DNA of 64,000 nt from Nonomuraea longispora (GCF_004348345.1 NZ_SMJZ01000017.1:1-64000), one strand, 5' to 3'; numbered from the stretch's first letter, positions 7,665-16,547 are shown. Notes: generated by a model not told the origin, from the letters alone. Numbers and translations are program-made.

Positions 7665-9973
7665 GTTCTAAGGGTACCGGCGAGCCTGACCGCGATACTG
7701 ATCGCCGCGGCCGCCGCGACGGCGATGCCGACGGCCGTCAGATCCCTGGCCACGTCGCCCGGCCGGAGCGCGAAGAACTCCCTGACGAAGGGCAGCGTCA
7801 GGCTGACGGCGAACAGCACGGCCATGGAGCCGACGAGGACCGTACGCCACCAGTTGAGCGGCCTGGCGATCAGCACGAGCACCCACCACGTGGTGAGGAA
7901 GAGGGCGAGCACCGCGGACGTCTGGGTCTCGACGAGCGTGGAGGTGCTGTCGTGCGCGGACCAGAACGCCAGTATCACCGCCGCCGCGCACAACACCCCG
8001 GCGGGTACGGCGAAGCGCAGCACCCTGGGCACGAACCCCGGTCGCGGGCGTTCGAGCGTGGGCGTGAGCGCGAGGAAGAGGACGGGGATGCCGATGGTCA
8101 GGGCGTTCGTCAGGGTCGAGTGGCGCGGCGCGAACGGGAACATCGTCCCCGAAAGCCCGACGATCACCGACAACACGATCGCGTAGAAGCTCTTGACGAG
8201 GAACAGGTGGGAGACGCGTTCGATGTTGGCCAGCACCCGGCGGCCCTCGCCCACGAGGTGCGGCAGCGTGGCGAACCTGTCGTCGAGCAGCACCACCTGG
8301 GCGACCGCCTTGGTGGCCGGACTGCCCGCGCCCATCGCGATGCCGAGGTCGGCGTCCTTCAGCGCGAGCACGTCGTTGACGCCGTCGCCGGTCATGGCCA
8401 CGGTGTGGCCGCGGGCCTGGAGCGCGGCGACGAACGCACGTTTCTGCCGCGGGGTGACCCGGCCGAACACCGTGTGGGTGTCGAGCAGCTCGCCGAGCTC
8501 GGCGGGGTCGTCGTGCGGCAACGTCCTGGCGTCGATCGAGTGTTCGCCGCCAGGGATGCCGAGGCCGGTCGCGATCGCCGAGACCGCGTCGGGGTTGTCG
8601 CCGGATATGATCTTGACCGTCACGCCCTGCTCCTCGAAGTAGCGCAGGGTGTCGCGGGCGTCCGGCCTGATCCGCTGGGTGAAGGTGACGAGCGCGACGG
8701 GCTCCGGCCGCGCCGGGACCGCGCCCGCCGGCAGGCCGTCCGTACGGCACAGCAGCAGCACGCGGGTGCCGGCGGCGGCCAGTTCGGCGGCGCGGTCGTG
8801 ACACTCGCCCGCGTCGAGCAGCACGTCGGGAGCCCCCAGCACCCAGGTGCCGCGCTCGCCGAAGTCGGCGCCGCTCCACTTGCGCGCGGAGGAGAACGGC
8901 ACGGTGGCGCGGGCGGCCCACCCGTCCTCGACCTGCGGGTAGCGGGCGCGGATGGCCTGGGCGGTGGCGTTGGGCCGCTGGTCGAGGTGGGCCAGGGCGG
9001 CCAGCGCCGCCTCGGTCGGCTGGTCGTCGCGCAGCGGCAGCACCTGTCCGAGGTCCATCCCGCCGGAGGTGAGGGTGCCGGTCTTGTCCAGGCATAGCAC
9101 GTCGACCCTGGCCAGCCCCTCGATCGCGGGCAGCTCCTGGACCAGGCACTTGCGCCGCCCGAGGCGGACGACGCCGACGGCGAAGGCGATCGAGGTCATC
9201 AGCACCAGCCCCTCGGGGATCATGGTGACGATGCCCGCGACCGCGCCGGTGACGGCGGTGCCGATGTCGGCGGAGTTGCTGAGCTGGCTGTAGAGCAGCA
9301 GGCCGCCGACCGGGACGAGCAGCCAGGTGACGTACTTGATGAAGCCGGCGATGCCGTCGCGCAGCTCGGATCGGGCGAGGTGGAACGTGCTGGCCTCCTC
9401 GGCCAGGCGCACGGCGTACGCGTCGGTGCCGACCTTCGTGGCCACGAACGAGCCGGAGCCCGCCACCGCGAAGCTGCCCGACAGGACCCCGTCACCCGGG
9501 CGTTTGCGCACGGGGTCGGCCTCGCCGGTCAGCAGGGACTCGTCCACCTCCAGCCCGTCGGACTCGACGACCTCGCCGTCGACCAGCAGGCGCTCGCCGG
9601 GGCCGAGCAGGACGAGGTCGCCCAGCACGATGTCGCGGGCCTCGATCCGCTCCTCCCGGCCGGCGCGGCGGACGCGTACGGGCGCCTCGTTGATCACGGC
9701 GAGACGGTCGAGCGTGCGCTTGGCGCGCAGCTCCTGGACGATGCCGATCAGCGCGTTGGCCACGATGATCAGCCCGAACATGACGTCCTGCCACTCGCCG
9801 AAGACGAGCACGAGGACGCTGAGCACGCCGATGACCAGGTTGAAGAGGGTCAGGACGTTGGCCCTGAGAATCGCGCTCAGCGACCTGCTGGAGCGGCGCG
9901 GGACGTCGTTGGTCCGCGCCCGCGCCACCTGAGCCGGAGTCAGGCCCCGCATCGTTGAGGCAAGACCGTCCAC
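7661..9973 (-). CDS. P-type cation ATPase, CtpE-like
   Basis: 770 residues. The phosphorylation motif is DKTGTLT (within VLCLDKTGTLTSGG), the hinge is TGDGVNDVLALKDADLGIAMG, and the actuator loop carries LLTGEADPV. The ion-binding helix before the DKTG site reads MIPEGLVLMTSIAFAVGVVR; this PEGL version (not CPC) matches the mycobacterial CtpE group, for which calcium uptake has been reported. No N-terminal heavy-metal domain is present. Six or more membrane segments follow the catalytic part. The start is GTG at 9973 with GGGGGA close upstream; ATG at 9952 is an alternative. It overlaps argS by four bases, an unusual pairing of ion transport and translation. Confidence 0.92.
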   Translation of the reverse strand: MDGLASTMRGLTPAQVARARTNDVPRRSSRSLSAILRANVLTLFNLVIGVLSVLVLVFGEWQDVMFGLIIVANALIGIVQELRAKRTLDRLAVINEAPVRVRRAGREERIEARDIVLGDLVLLGPGERLLVDGEVVESDGLEVDESLLTGEADPVRKRPGDGVLSGSFAVAGSGSFVATKVGTDAYAVRLAEEASTFHLARSELRDGIAGFIKYVTWLLVPVGGLLLYSQLSNSADIGTAVTGAVAGIVTMIPEGLVLMTSIAFAVGVVRLGRRKCLVQELPAIEGLARVDVLCLDKTGTLTSGGMDLGQVLPLRDDQPTEAALAALAHLDQRPNATAQAIRARYPQVEDGWAARATVPFSSARKWSGADFGERGTWVLGAPDVLLDAGECHDRAAELAAAGTRVLLLCRTDGLPAGAVPARPEPVALVTFTQRIRPDARDTLRYFEEQGVTVKIISGDNPDAVSAIATGLGIPGGEHSIDARTLPHDDPAELGELLDTHTVFGRVTPRQKRAFVAALQARGHTVAMTGDGVNDVLALKDADLGIAMGAGSPATKAVAQVVLLDDRFATLPHLVGEGRRVLANIERVSHLFLVKSFYAIVLSVIVGLSGTMFPFAPRHSTLTNALTIGIPVLFLALTPTLERPRPGFVPRVLRFAVPAGVLCAAAVILAFWSAHDSTSTLVETQTSAVLALFLTTWWVLVLIARPLNWWRTVLVGSMAVLFAVSLTLPFVREFFALRPGDVARDLTAVGIAVAAAAAISIAVRLAGTLRT

Positions 9974-10015
9974 CTATCCCCCTGTTGCTGTGGATCGGTC
10001 TCACACCCTAAAGGG

Positions 10016-11035
10016 TCACCACAATCGGTGGGAGCGATGTGTGGCGGCGACCCGCTCCCCGACCTCGGTCACGACGCCGCTCGACGCAAGGTCGGCCGCG
10101 AGCCGGCAGGCCGCGCTGATGCCCTGGGCCTTGGACGAGCCGTGGGCGATGACGACGGTGCCGTTGAGCCCGAGCAGAACGGCTCCGCCGTACGCCTCCG
10201 GGTCGAGGCGACGGCGCAGCTCGCGCAGGCGCGAGCGCTGCATGGCGGCGCCGAGCCTGGCCAGCCTGCTGTCGCCGATGCTCCCCTGCAGCTCGGTCAA
10301 CGCGTAGCGGACCGCGCCCTCCATGGTCTTGAGCGCCACGTTGCCGGTGAAGCCGTCGGTGGTGATCACGTCGGCCCTGCCTGTCAGCAGGTCGTAGCCC
10401 TCGACGTTGCCGGTGAAATGCAGGCCGGGCGAGGACTGCAGCAGCTCGTGGGCACGTTTGACGAGCTTGTTTCCCTTCTCGGCCTCACTGCCGATGGTGA
10501 GCAGGCCGACCCTGGGCTGCTCGACGCCGTGGGCCAGCTCGGCGTAGGCGGAGCCGAGATGGGCGAACTGGACCAGCATCTCCGGCTTTGCCTCGGCGTT
10601 GGCCCCGGCGTCGAGGAGCAGGGTGGGGTGGGGGAGCGTGGGCAGGGCGACGGCTATGGCCGGCCTGAGCACACCCTGCTGGCCCTTGAGGCGCAGCCTG
10701 CCGGTCGCCACGATGCCCGCGGTGGAGCCGGCGGAGACCACCGCGCCGGCGTCGCCGCGGCGTACGAGGTGGCAGGCGACCGCGAGGCTGGAGCGGGGGC
10801 GGCGCAGGCTGGCCAGCGCGCCCTCGTCCATGGTCAGGGCCTCCTCGGCGCGGACGATGGGGATCTCCTGGGTCGCGTCGTGGTCGGCGAGCGCTTCGTA
10901 GAGCACGCGCGGCGAGCCGACGAGCACAATGCGCAGACCGCACTCGCGTACGGCGTGGACCGCGCCCGCCACAATCTCGTGGGGTGCGTGGTCGCCGCCC
11001 ATCGCGTCGAGCGCGATGGGCCTGCTGTCGGACAA
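10016..11035 (-). CDS. plsX: Phosphate acyltransferase PlsX
   Basis: 339 residues. PlsX makes acyl-phosphate from acyl-ACP, the first step of phospholipid synthesis with PlsY/PlsC. The N terminus has the family signature IALDAMGGDHAPHEIVAGA; SAGSTAGIVATG, LLDAGANAEAKPEMLVQFA and DGFTGNVALKTMEG are further conserved blocks. The start appears to be TTG at 11035, with GAGGTG about 5 bases upstream. The gene lacks the usual rpmF and fab neighbours, and is followed after 42 bases by the ATPase-argS operon, possibly as read-through. Because it is away from rpmF, it could be a second plsX copy. Confidence 0.93.
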   Translation of the reverse strand: MSDSRPIALDAMGGDHAPHEIVAGAVHAVRECGLRIVLVGSPRVLYEALADHDATQEIPIVRAEEALTMDEGALASLRRPRSSLAVACHLVRRGDAGAVVSAGSTAGIVATGRLRLKGQQGVLRPAIAVALPTLPHPTLLLDAGANAEAKPEMLVQFAHLGSAYAELAHGVEQPRVGLLTIGSEAEKGNKLVKRAHELLQSSPGLHFTGNVEGYDLLTGRADVITTDGFTGNVALKTMEGAVRYALTELQGSIGDSRLARLGAAMQRSRLRELRRRLDPEAYGGAVLLGLNGTVVIAHGSSKAQGISAACRLAADLASSGVVTEVGERVAATHRSHRLW

Positions 11036-11225
11036 TGATCACCTCGTACGGCTTCGAGCCCGCCGTCATGGCTTTGGCCGGAACGCGGGCTCGGACGTCC
11101 GCATCGCAGGCACGGCAGGTGCCAGGTTAACCGGCGGGTAGGCCCTCCTGGTTCCCGCATGGGCGGGTTCCAGTCGTGCCCGGCCTCGGAGGGGTCGCGC
11201 GCGGAAGACCAGGGGCGGGGCGCGG

Positions 11226-11789
11226 TCAGCGCAGATTCCAGTCGGAGACCCCGCGCGACACGATGACCTTGGAGAACTTCGACGCACCCGTGACGCGGAT
11301 CAGCGGACCGTCGGCCTCGGAGCCGCCGGTCACGTTACGTTTGCCGAACACGGAGCTGCCCTCGTCGATCACGTGGGCGTTCTCGGGGACGCGCACGATC
11401 ATCTTGCTGAACCAGGCGTTCGTCTCGATCGTGATCTCGCGGCCGGGCAGCACGGCGTCGGACAGGTCGATGATCAGGGCGCCGAACCGCGCGGACAGCC
11501 GGGTGTTCCTGGAGGCGACCCAGCGGCCCTTGCGTATGACCTTGCTGAACTTCGAGTCGATGACCTGCTGTTCGATGGCGGTCGGCACGTTCCCCGCGGA
11601 CACGTCGGGCAGGTCCTTGGTGATGGGGACGAGCTCTCCGACCGTCTTCGCCGTGTAGGCGAGGTCGAGCCGGTCGGCGTGCTCCACACTGGTGAGTCTT
11701 CCTGCGGCGAGCGCCTCCGAGAGCACGGCGGCCACGCGGTCGCGGTCGGCGTCGGAAGCGCGGAGGTCCGGAGAGTCGGTCACGGACAT
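11226..11789 (-). CDS. DUF1707 domain protein with LiaF-like C-terminal domain
   Basis: 187 residues. Residues about 9-60 form the DUF1707 (SHOCT-like) module: LRASDADRDRVAAVLSEALAAGRLTSVEHADRLDLAYTAKTVGEL. The C-terminal half is a beta-rich repeat region (SKFSKVIRKGRWV, GALIIDLSDAVL, TIETNAWFSKMIVRVPENAHV) like the cell-wall-active antibiotic response domain of LiaF/VraT relatives. No membrane segment is seen. The role is unknown; such proteins are abundant in actinobacteria and may respond to envelope stress. The ATG has no clear ribosome-binding site. It is divergent from the KamA-family gene. Confidence 0.82.
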   Translation of the reverse strand: MSVTDSPDLRASDADRDRVAAVLSEALAAGRLTSVEHADRLDLAYTAKTVGELVPITKDLPDVSAGNVPTAIEQQVIDSKFSKVIRKGRWVASRNTRLSARFGALIIDLSDAVLPGREITIETNAWFSKMIVRVPENAHVIDEGSSVFGKRNVTGGSEADGPLIRVTGASKFSKVIVSRGVSDWNLR

Positions 11790-11960
11790 GAGTGTAGGCC
11801 TATTCGCGATATGTCGCGAGTGTCGGCAAACCTCCAGAGAAACTTGGAGCCCGGTGGAACCGGTGACGCGACTGGGAGCGTCCGGGTATTAAGAACCGTA
11901 GACGCGCGACAAGGTCGTGAGGTTTACATCAGATCGAACAAAAAAGATGGGACAGGCCTA

Positions 11961-13277
11961 GTGATCTTGAACCAGGCAGGCACCCGACGCTTCAAGGCGT
12001 ACACGTCCAAGCATCTCGACGAGTTCCTCCAGCGTGCGGGGCTCGGCGACGAGGAGCGGCTCAAGGTTCGCGCCGTGGCCACGGTGCTGCCGTTCCGGAC
12101 GAACGCCTACGTCGTCGAGGAACTCATAGATTGGTCGGCCGCGCCCGACGACCCGATATACCGGCTCGTCTTCCCGCAGGAGGACATGCTGCCCGCCGAA
12201 GACGTCGCCCGGCTCGCCGACCTGCTCAAGGCCGAGGCTCCCAATGCCGAGATCCAGGCTGAGGCCAATCGCGTCCGCGCACAGCTCAACCCGCATCCCG
12301 CGGGGCAGAAGGAGCTCAACGTCCCGAAGATCGACGACGAGCCCGTACCTGGCCTGCAGCACAAATATCCCGAGACTGTGCTGATCTTCCCCAAGCAGGG
12401 GCAGACCTGTCACGCCTACTGCACCTACTGCTTCAGGTGGGCGCAGTTCGTCGGTGACGCGGACCTCAAGTTCGCCTCTGACGACATCGGTCAGATGGTG
12501 AGCTACATCCGCAGCCATCCCGAGGTCACCAGCGTCCTGATCACCGGTGGCGACGCCATGATCATGGGCGAGCCCGTCATCAGGCGATATATCGAGCCGC
12601 TCCTGGAGGTGGAGCAGCTCGAGTCCATCCGCATCGGCACCAAGGCGCTTGCCTACTGGCCGCAGCGCTTCGTCACCGACCCCGACGCCGACGCCACGCT
12701 CGGCCTGTTCGAGGAGGTCACGAACGCCGGCAAGAACCTCGCGTTCATGGCTCACTTCTCGCACCCGCGCGAGCTGGAGTCGCCGCTGGTGGAGTCGGCG
12801 GTCAAGCGCATCCTCGGCAGCGGCGCCACGATCCGCACCCAGGCGCCGCTGATCAGGTCGATCAACGACGACCCCGCCGTGTGGGCGCGCATGTGGCGGC
12901 GTCAGCTCAGGATGGGGCTGATTCCGTACTACATGTTCGTCGAGCGCGACACCGGTCCTCAGGACTACTTCGCGGTGCCGCTGGCCCGTGCGTACGAGAT
13001 CTTCCGGGACGCCTACGCGTCCGTCTCAGGGCTCTGCCGCACGGTCCGCGGTCCATCCATGTCGGCCACGCCGGGCAAGGTGTGCGTCGACGGCGTCACG
13101 GAGATCGCCGGGGAGCGGGTCTTCGTGCTCCACCTCATCCAGGCGCGCGACCCCTCACTCGTGGGGCGGCCGTTCTTCGCGCGCTACGACCCGACCGCGG
13201 TGTGGCTGAGCGACCTCCGCCCGGCCTTCGCCGACCGTTTTCCGTTCGAGCAGGAGGAAGCCCTGCTGCCCGCCTGA
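11961..13277 (+). CDS. KamA family radical SAM protein (lysine 2,3-aminomutase-like)
   Basis: 438 residues. The iron-sulfur ligands are C150, C154 and C157 in GQTCHAYCTYCFRW, the radical SAM CxxxCxxC motif. VTSVLITGGDAMIMG is the GGD/GGE-type SAM-binding strand, and MGLIPYYMFVERDTG matches the KamA region where the lysine aminomutase has YYL. KamA enzymes shift an amino group with PLP and a deoxyadenosyl radical. The usual PGGGGK lysine motif is replaced by SATPGKVCVDG, so the substrate may not be lysine. The GTG at 11961 gives the N terminus I expect for this subgroup (QAGTRRFKAYTSKHLDE); the in-frame ATG at 11811 would lie in the divergent promoter region. No partner acetyltransferase is adjacent. 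Confidence 0.85.
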   Translation: MILNQAGTRRFKAYTSKHLDEFLQRAGLGDEERLKVRAVATVLPFRTNAYVVEELIDWSAAPDDPIYRLVFPQEDMLPAEDVARLADLLKAEAPNAEIQAEANRVRAQLNPHPAGQKELNVPKIDDEPVPGLQHKYPETVLIFPKQGQTCHAYCTYCFRWAQFVGDADLKFASDDIGQMVSYIRSHPEVTSVLITGGDAMIMGEPVIRRYIEPLLEVEQLESIRIGTKALAYWPQRFVTDPDADATLGLFEEVTNAGKNLAFMAHFSHPRELESPLVESAVKRILGSGATIRTQAPLIRSINDDPAVWARMWRRQLRMGLIPYYMFVERDTGPQDYFAVPLARAYEIFRDAYASVSGLCRTVRGPSMSATPGKVCVDGVTEIAGERVFVLHLIQARDPSLVGRPFFARYDPTAVWLSDLRPAFADRFPFEQEEALLPA

Positions 13278-13679
13278 GGGTCGCGCGCGTCCGACGCGAC
13301 AGTCGTCCAACGCGACAGGAAAATTACACCCCGGCCCGTGACATTTGTATTCGCGAACCATTGTTCACGGGCCGGAGGGTGGTGATAGGGAGGCCCGAGC
13401 GCGGGCGCGCACTATCAGAAACAAGGCCCTCCTATTTCCCGTTTTGTCTTCCCGCTCAACGCTCCCCCCTCACTCGGTAACCGAGCTGCAAACCCCTTCT
13501 ACATGGGCATTCATGAGCCTGCGGCCGGTCACAGCCAGTGATAGAACTGCTGGCGTAGCTCAGCCGTGACGGCACGCCCGATGTGGTGCCCATAGCGCGT
13601 ACGCCACGGCATTCGGGGGTTATCGATTCGCATTTCCACCGCATTCGAGAGCGATCGATCACGAGCCGGGAAGGCAATC
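13278..13679. other. Intergenic region with one long hairpin
   Basis: About 400 bases between the KamA-family gene and a secreted-protein gene on the same strand. Apart from the dyad at 13331-13375, there is a somewhat AT-richer patch at about 13410-13460 that could hold the promoter of the next gene; I could not fix its -35/-10. No gene or RNA was recognised. Confidence 0.5.
13331..13375 (+). terminator. Inverted repeat after the KamA-family gene
   Basis: CCGGCCCGTGA (13331-13341) pairs perfectly with TCACGGGCCGG (13365-13375) across a 23-base, AT-richer loop. The position 54 bases past the stop codon suggests a terminator without a T tract; a regulator-binding dyad is the alternative. Confidence 0.5.
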
Positions 13680-14594
13680 ATGAATCGAGTAGTCAAGGCG
13701 GCTGTAGCCGTCACAACATTTGGCTTGGCGGCGGCTTTGGCCGGGCCCGTCCAAGCGGAAGTCCTGGACAGCCGGGGCGGAGGCACCACCACCGCGACCA
13801 GCCCGCTCGGCGGGATCCTCGGCGGCGGGGTCGCCGCCGGCCTGGTGGGCGCGCTGTTCGGCGCCGCGGCCCAGCCGGAGGCCCTGACGGAGGCCGAGAA
13901 GGACGCCCTGGCCGAGGCCAGGAGGAGGGCCGACAACCAGCGTCGGACCATGGGCACGGCCAACTCGGCCGAGGACGTCGTCAAGGACGGCGACCCGCTG
14001 ACCGAGCTGTCGCCGATCGTCGGCGGGTTCTCTCCGCTCGGCAACGGCCGCGGCGGCGTGACGTCGTCGCTGCCCCTGCTGTCGGGCGCGGCCCGCATGG
14101 CGGAGACCGCGACGCCGTCGGTCAAGACCTTCAATCAGGGCCGCAGCGAGGTCGCCACCCAGTCCGCGGGCGTGCACGGCGTCGTCGCCGCCATGGCGGG
14201 CCTGGCCGAGTCGTCCTTCGGCAGCACGCTGGGCAAGCTGCCGACCAGCGGTGGCGCACCCGTCAAGGGCATCGAGTCCCTGTCGGCCGAGGCCTCCATG
14301 ACCGGCCTCACGCAGGCGGCCAAGAACGCGCTGCCCGGCATCCCAGGCGGACGGCTGTCCACGGTCCTCGGCAAGGTCGCGCCCGCCGAGGCGGCTCCCG
14401 TCGCCGAGGCGCTGCCCGGCCTCACGCAGGCCGCCACGCTGGACGGGGTCGCCCCCGTCGTCGAGGAGGTCGCCGGCACCGTCGAGAGCAGCGGCGCCAA
14501 GGCCGCCGCGTCCTACCGCGACGTGGTGACCTCTCTCGGGTGGTCCACCAGCGCGCTGACCAGCTCGGTGCGGCAGTCCTGGGACCGCGACTAG
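13680..14594 (+). CDS. Secreted protein of unknown function
   Basis: 304 residues that I do not recognise. Residues 1-26 are a clear Sec signal peptide (MNRVVKAAVAV, hydrophobic core, GPVQA cleavage site). A glycine-rich stretch follows (SPLGGILGGGVAAGLVGALFGAAAQ, about 41-65), which could insert in a membrane. The remainder is low-complexity alanine/glycine-rich sequence without cysteines or an LPxTG sorting motif. GGAAGG lies 6 bases upstream of the ATG. It is monocistronic as far as I can see. Possibly a cell-envelope or spore-wall component, but this is speculation. Confidence 0.8.
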   Translation: MNRVVKAAVAVTTFGLAAALAGPVQAEVLDSRGGGTTTATSPLGGILGGGVAAGLVGALFGAAAQPEALTEAEKDALAEARRRADNQRRTMGTANSAEDVVKDGDPLTELSPIVGGFSPLGNGRGGVTSSLPLLSGAARMAETATPSVKTFNQGRSEVATQSAGVHGVVAAMAGLAESSFGSTLGKLPTSGGAPVKGIESLSAEASMTGLTQAAKNALPGIPGGRLSTVLGKVAPAEAAPVAEALPGLTQAATLDGVAPVVEEVAGTVESSGAKAAASYRDVVTSLGWSTSALTSSVRQSWDRD

Positions 14595-14853
14595 CCACGA
14601 CGGAGGCGCCGGCGAGCGTGGCTCGCCGAGGGACGGCATGAGGGTTCGCGGGCGTCACAGGTGCCGACGCCGGGAACCGTATCGTGCCGGTGACCCGTAC
14701 GCCGTCCCGCCGCCGGAGCAAACGACCTCCGGCGGGGACAGCGCCGTCCACGGAACGGTGTCTCACCGTGGCCGGGACGCCGCCGCACCGACCTGCCGGA
14801 CCATGAGGGGCGCTCACAGGTGCCGAGCGCTCCGGGTCCGCCGGACGGTGGTT

Positions 14854-14907
14854 CGCCCGCAGGTGCCGGGCGGCCCGCCGGCGTGGATCGCTCGCAGGTG
14901 CCGGGCG
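14854..14907. repeat. Short direct repeat around GCAGGTGCCGGGCGG
   Basis: The 19-mer GCYCGCAGGTGCCGGGCGG occurs at 14854-14872 and again at 14889-14907, 35 bases apart, with one T/C difference. Shorter related copies (TCACAGGTGCCG) lie at about 14655 and 14814. No function is known to me. Confidence 0.6.
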
Positions 14908-15051
14908 GTTCCGGGTGTGGCGAGGCGTCGTGCGTACGGGCCGCGCACGCGGGTGGTCTCACGACGGGCCAGGGCGGACGCGCCCCGAGCCCGTGGCGAG
15001 CTCGCGCACCGCGCCGCCACTGCAGGGCGGCGGCGCCGCACGAGCCCGCCC

Positions 15052-15088
15052 GCCGCCGACCCCACTCCGGGGTCGGCGGCATGCTTTT
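15052..15088 (+). terminator. Strong rho-independent terminator in a gene-poor region
   Basis: GCCGCCGACCCC (15052-15063), loop ACTCC, GGGGTCGGCGGC (15069-15080), then ATGCTTTTCC. The 12-bp perfect stem with a downstream T run reads as a plus-strand terminator, yet the nearest plus-strand gene ends 458 bases upstream. This implies an extended 3' UTR or an unannotated transcript. Confidence 0.7.
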
Positions 15089-15350
15089 CCCACTATGTAC
15101 GGCACCGCCACCGTCCCTCCGCCCCGCACACGGCCGGGGGCCTCCAGGGTGAGGCCCTCTGACAGAGCGCGGGGCGGGCCGCCGACACGCGCGCACAGTG
15201 GGCCGTCCAAGGCCGGACGTGCCGGCCCGCACGAGCCCCCGAGCATGGCCCACGTGACGGACGTGGGAGAGCCGGCGGGCGGTGAGCGCACGGCAGGCGG
15301 GCGCGTGACGTGGTGGAACGATCGGGTCGCCCGGACGGCGTGTCGCGATG

Positions 15351-15524
15351 TCAGAGGAGACGCACGCCGGTGCGGCGGGCTATCTGTGCCTGGAGCCTGG
15401 CCATCTGCCAGTGGAGCTCCAGCAGCTGCTCGGCCAGCTGCAGCCGCGGGATCTCGGACACGTCTTCGGTGGCCAGGTGGTCAATCGCGGCCGAAAGCTC
15501 TCCCATCGCGCGCTCCCACTCCAT
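15351..15524 (-). CDS. Small protein, N-terminal DUF222-like helix
   Basis: 57 residues: starts MEWERAMGELSAAIDHLA, continues with LQLAEQLLELHWQMARLQAQIARR and ends GVRLL. It is one acidic segment followed by a long amphipathic helix, probably coiled coil, and resembles the start of DUF222/HNH-type actinobacterial proteins. GGGGAA lies 5 bases before the ATG, and a stop codon occurs in frame shortly upstream, so the small size is real rather than a truncated call. It sits downstream of the ABC exporter genes on the same strand, about 155 bases away. Function unknown. Confidence 0.6.
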   Translation of the reverse strand: MEWERAMGELSAAIDHLATEDVSEIPRLQLAEQLLELHWQMARLQAQIARRTGVRLL

Positions 15525-15680
15525 CGCCGTTCCCCAGATCGAATTGGCGTTCGAATTCTATCGGAACGGCAGGCTCGCTGTCAGTCATTGGCCCCTCCCG
15601 TCGCGCGAGTTTCGCACACACGATCGATTCCGGGCATGACAAAAGGCGCCGCACGGCGACGGCGTCGGTGCGGCGGGGGA

Positions 15681-16547
15681 TCAGCCCTTGTTGTAGGCGG
15701 CGATGACCTCTTTGGGGTCGCCGTCCATCTTGATCTTGCCCTTGTGCAGCCAGATGACGCGGTTGCAGGTCTCCTCGATGACCTTGTGGTCGTGGGCGAC
15801 GAGGAAGACGGTGCCGGCCGACTCTCGGATCTGGCGGATGCGCTCCTGGCTCTTCTTGCGGAACTCGCGGTCGCCGGTCGCCAGGGCCTCGTCGATGAGC
15901 AGCACGTCGTGCGTCTTGGCGGAGGAGATGGCGAAGCGCAGGCGGGCACCCATGCCGGAGGAGTAGGTGGACATGGGCAGCTGGACGAACTCGTCGATGC
16001 CGGAGAAGTCGACGATCTCCTGGTATTTCTCGCGCACCTCGGTGGGCGTCATGCCCATGGCGTAGCAGCCGAGGACGATGTTGCGCTCGCCGGTCAGCTC
16101 ACGCATGAGAGCCGCGTTGACGCCGAGCAGCGACGGCTGGCCGTCGGTGTAGACGGCCCCTTTGTGCGGCGGCAGCAGACCCGCGATCGCCCGCAGCAGC
16201 GTGGACTTGCCCGAGCCGTTGCGCCCCACGATGCCGATGGCGTCGCCGTGGTAGGCCACGAACGTCACGCCTTTGACCGCGTGGACCTCTTTCATCTGCG
16301 GGCGTCCCTGGCGCTTCAGAAGGCGCGTGAGGGCGTTGACCGCGTTGCCCTTCTCGGTCTCCGAGGCCGCGCCGTAGACGCGGTAGACGATGTGGAGGTC
16401 GTCGACGATGACGGTGGGAGTGCCCGTGGGGACGTCAAGAGGCCGCTTGCCCGAGGGCTCCGGTTGGGGACGCGCCTTCGCATCCTTGCCCGGGACGGCG
16501 GGCTTCTCGCCCTTCACCTGTGACAGCTCCTTGGTCAGTTCAGCCAC
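15681..16547 (-). CDS. ABC exporter ATP-binding protein, polysaccharide/teichoic acid type
   Basis: 288 residues. Walker A is GRNGSGKST at about 108-116, the signature is YSSGMGARL at about 198, and Walker B is DVLLIDEALATGD, the TagH/Wzt/RfbB pattern in which the signature is SSGM rather than LSGGQ. The first 45 residues are a charged, proline-rich extension. The protein would power export of a lipid-linked glycopolymer through the permease encoded just upstream; the genes overlap by 8 bases. No glycosyltransferases are adjacent, so the polymer cannot be named. Start is GTG at 16547 with GAGAGG upstream. Confidence 0.92.
   Translation of the reverse strand: MAELTKELSQVKGEKPAVPGKDAKARPQPEPSGKRPLDVPTGTPTVIVDDLHIVYRVYGAASETEKGNAVNALTRLLKRQGRPQMKEVHAVKGVTFVAYHGDAIGIVGRNGSGKSTLLRAIAGLLPPHKGAVYTDGQPSLLGVNAALMRELTGERNIVLGCYAMGMTPTEVREKYQEIVDFSGIDEFVQLPMSTYSSGMGARLRFAISSAKTHDVLLIDEALATGDREFRKKSQERIRQIRESAGTVFLVAHDHKVIEETCNRVIWLHKGKIKMDGDPKEVIAAYNKG

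Larger units (their letters stand above)
14595..15350. other. Gene-poor region with short repeats and a strong terminator
   Basis: About 750 bases without a defensible gene. Frames are open on both strands only because the DNA is extremely GC-rich. It contains a family of caggtgcc-centred repeats (about 14654, 14815, 14858 and 14893) and a near-perfect terminator hairpin at 15052-15080 with no obvious gene just before it. It may hold a decayed gene or an untranslated transcript. Confidence 0.5.

Noticed and set aside
11801..11820. TCGCGA-N3-TCGCGA pair as a PadR-type operator
   Set aside because: Two short palindromic hexamers in GC-rich DNA are weak evidence, and no PadR gene is adjacent.
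13680..14594. Chaplin or rodlin identity for the secreted protein
   Set aside because: It lacks the paired cysteines and repeated motifs of those families.
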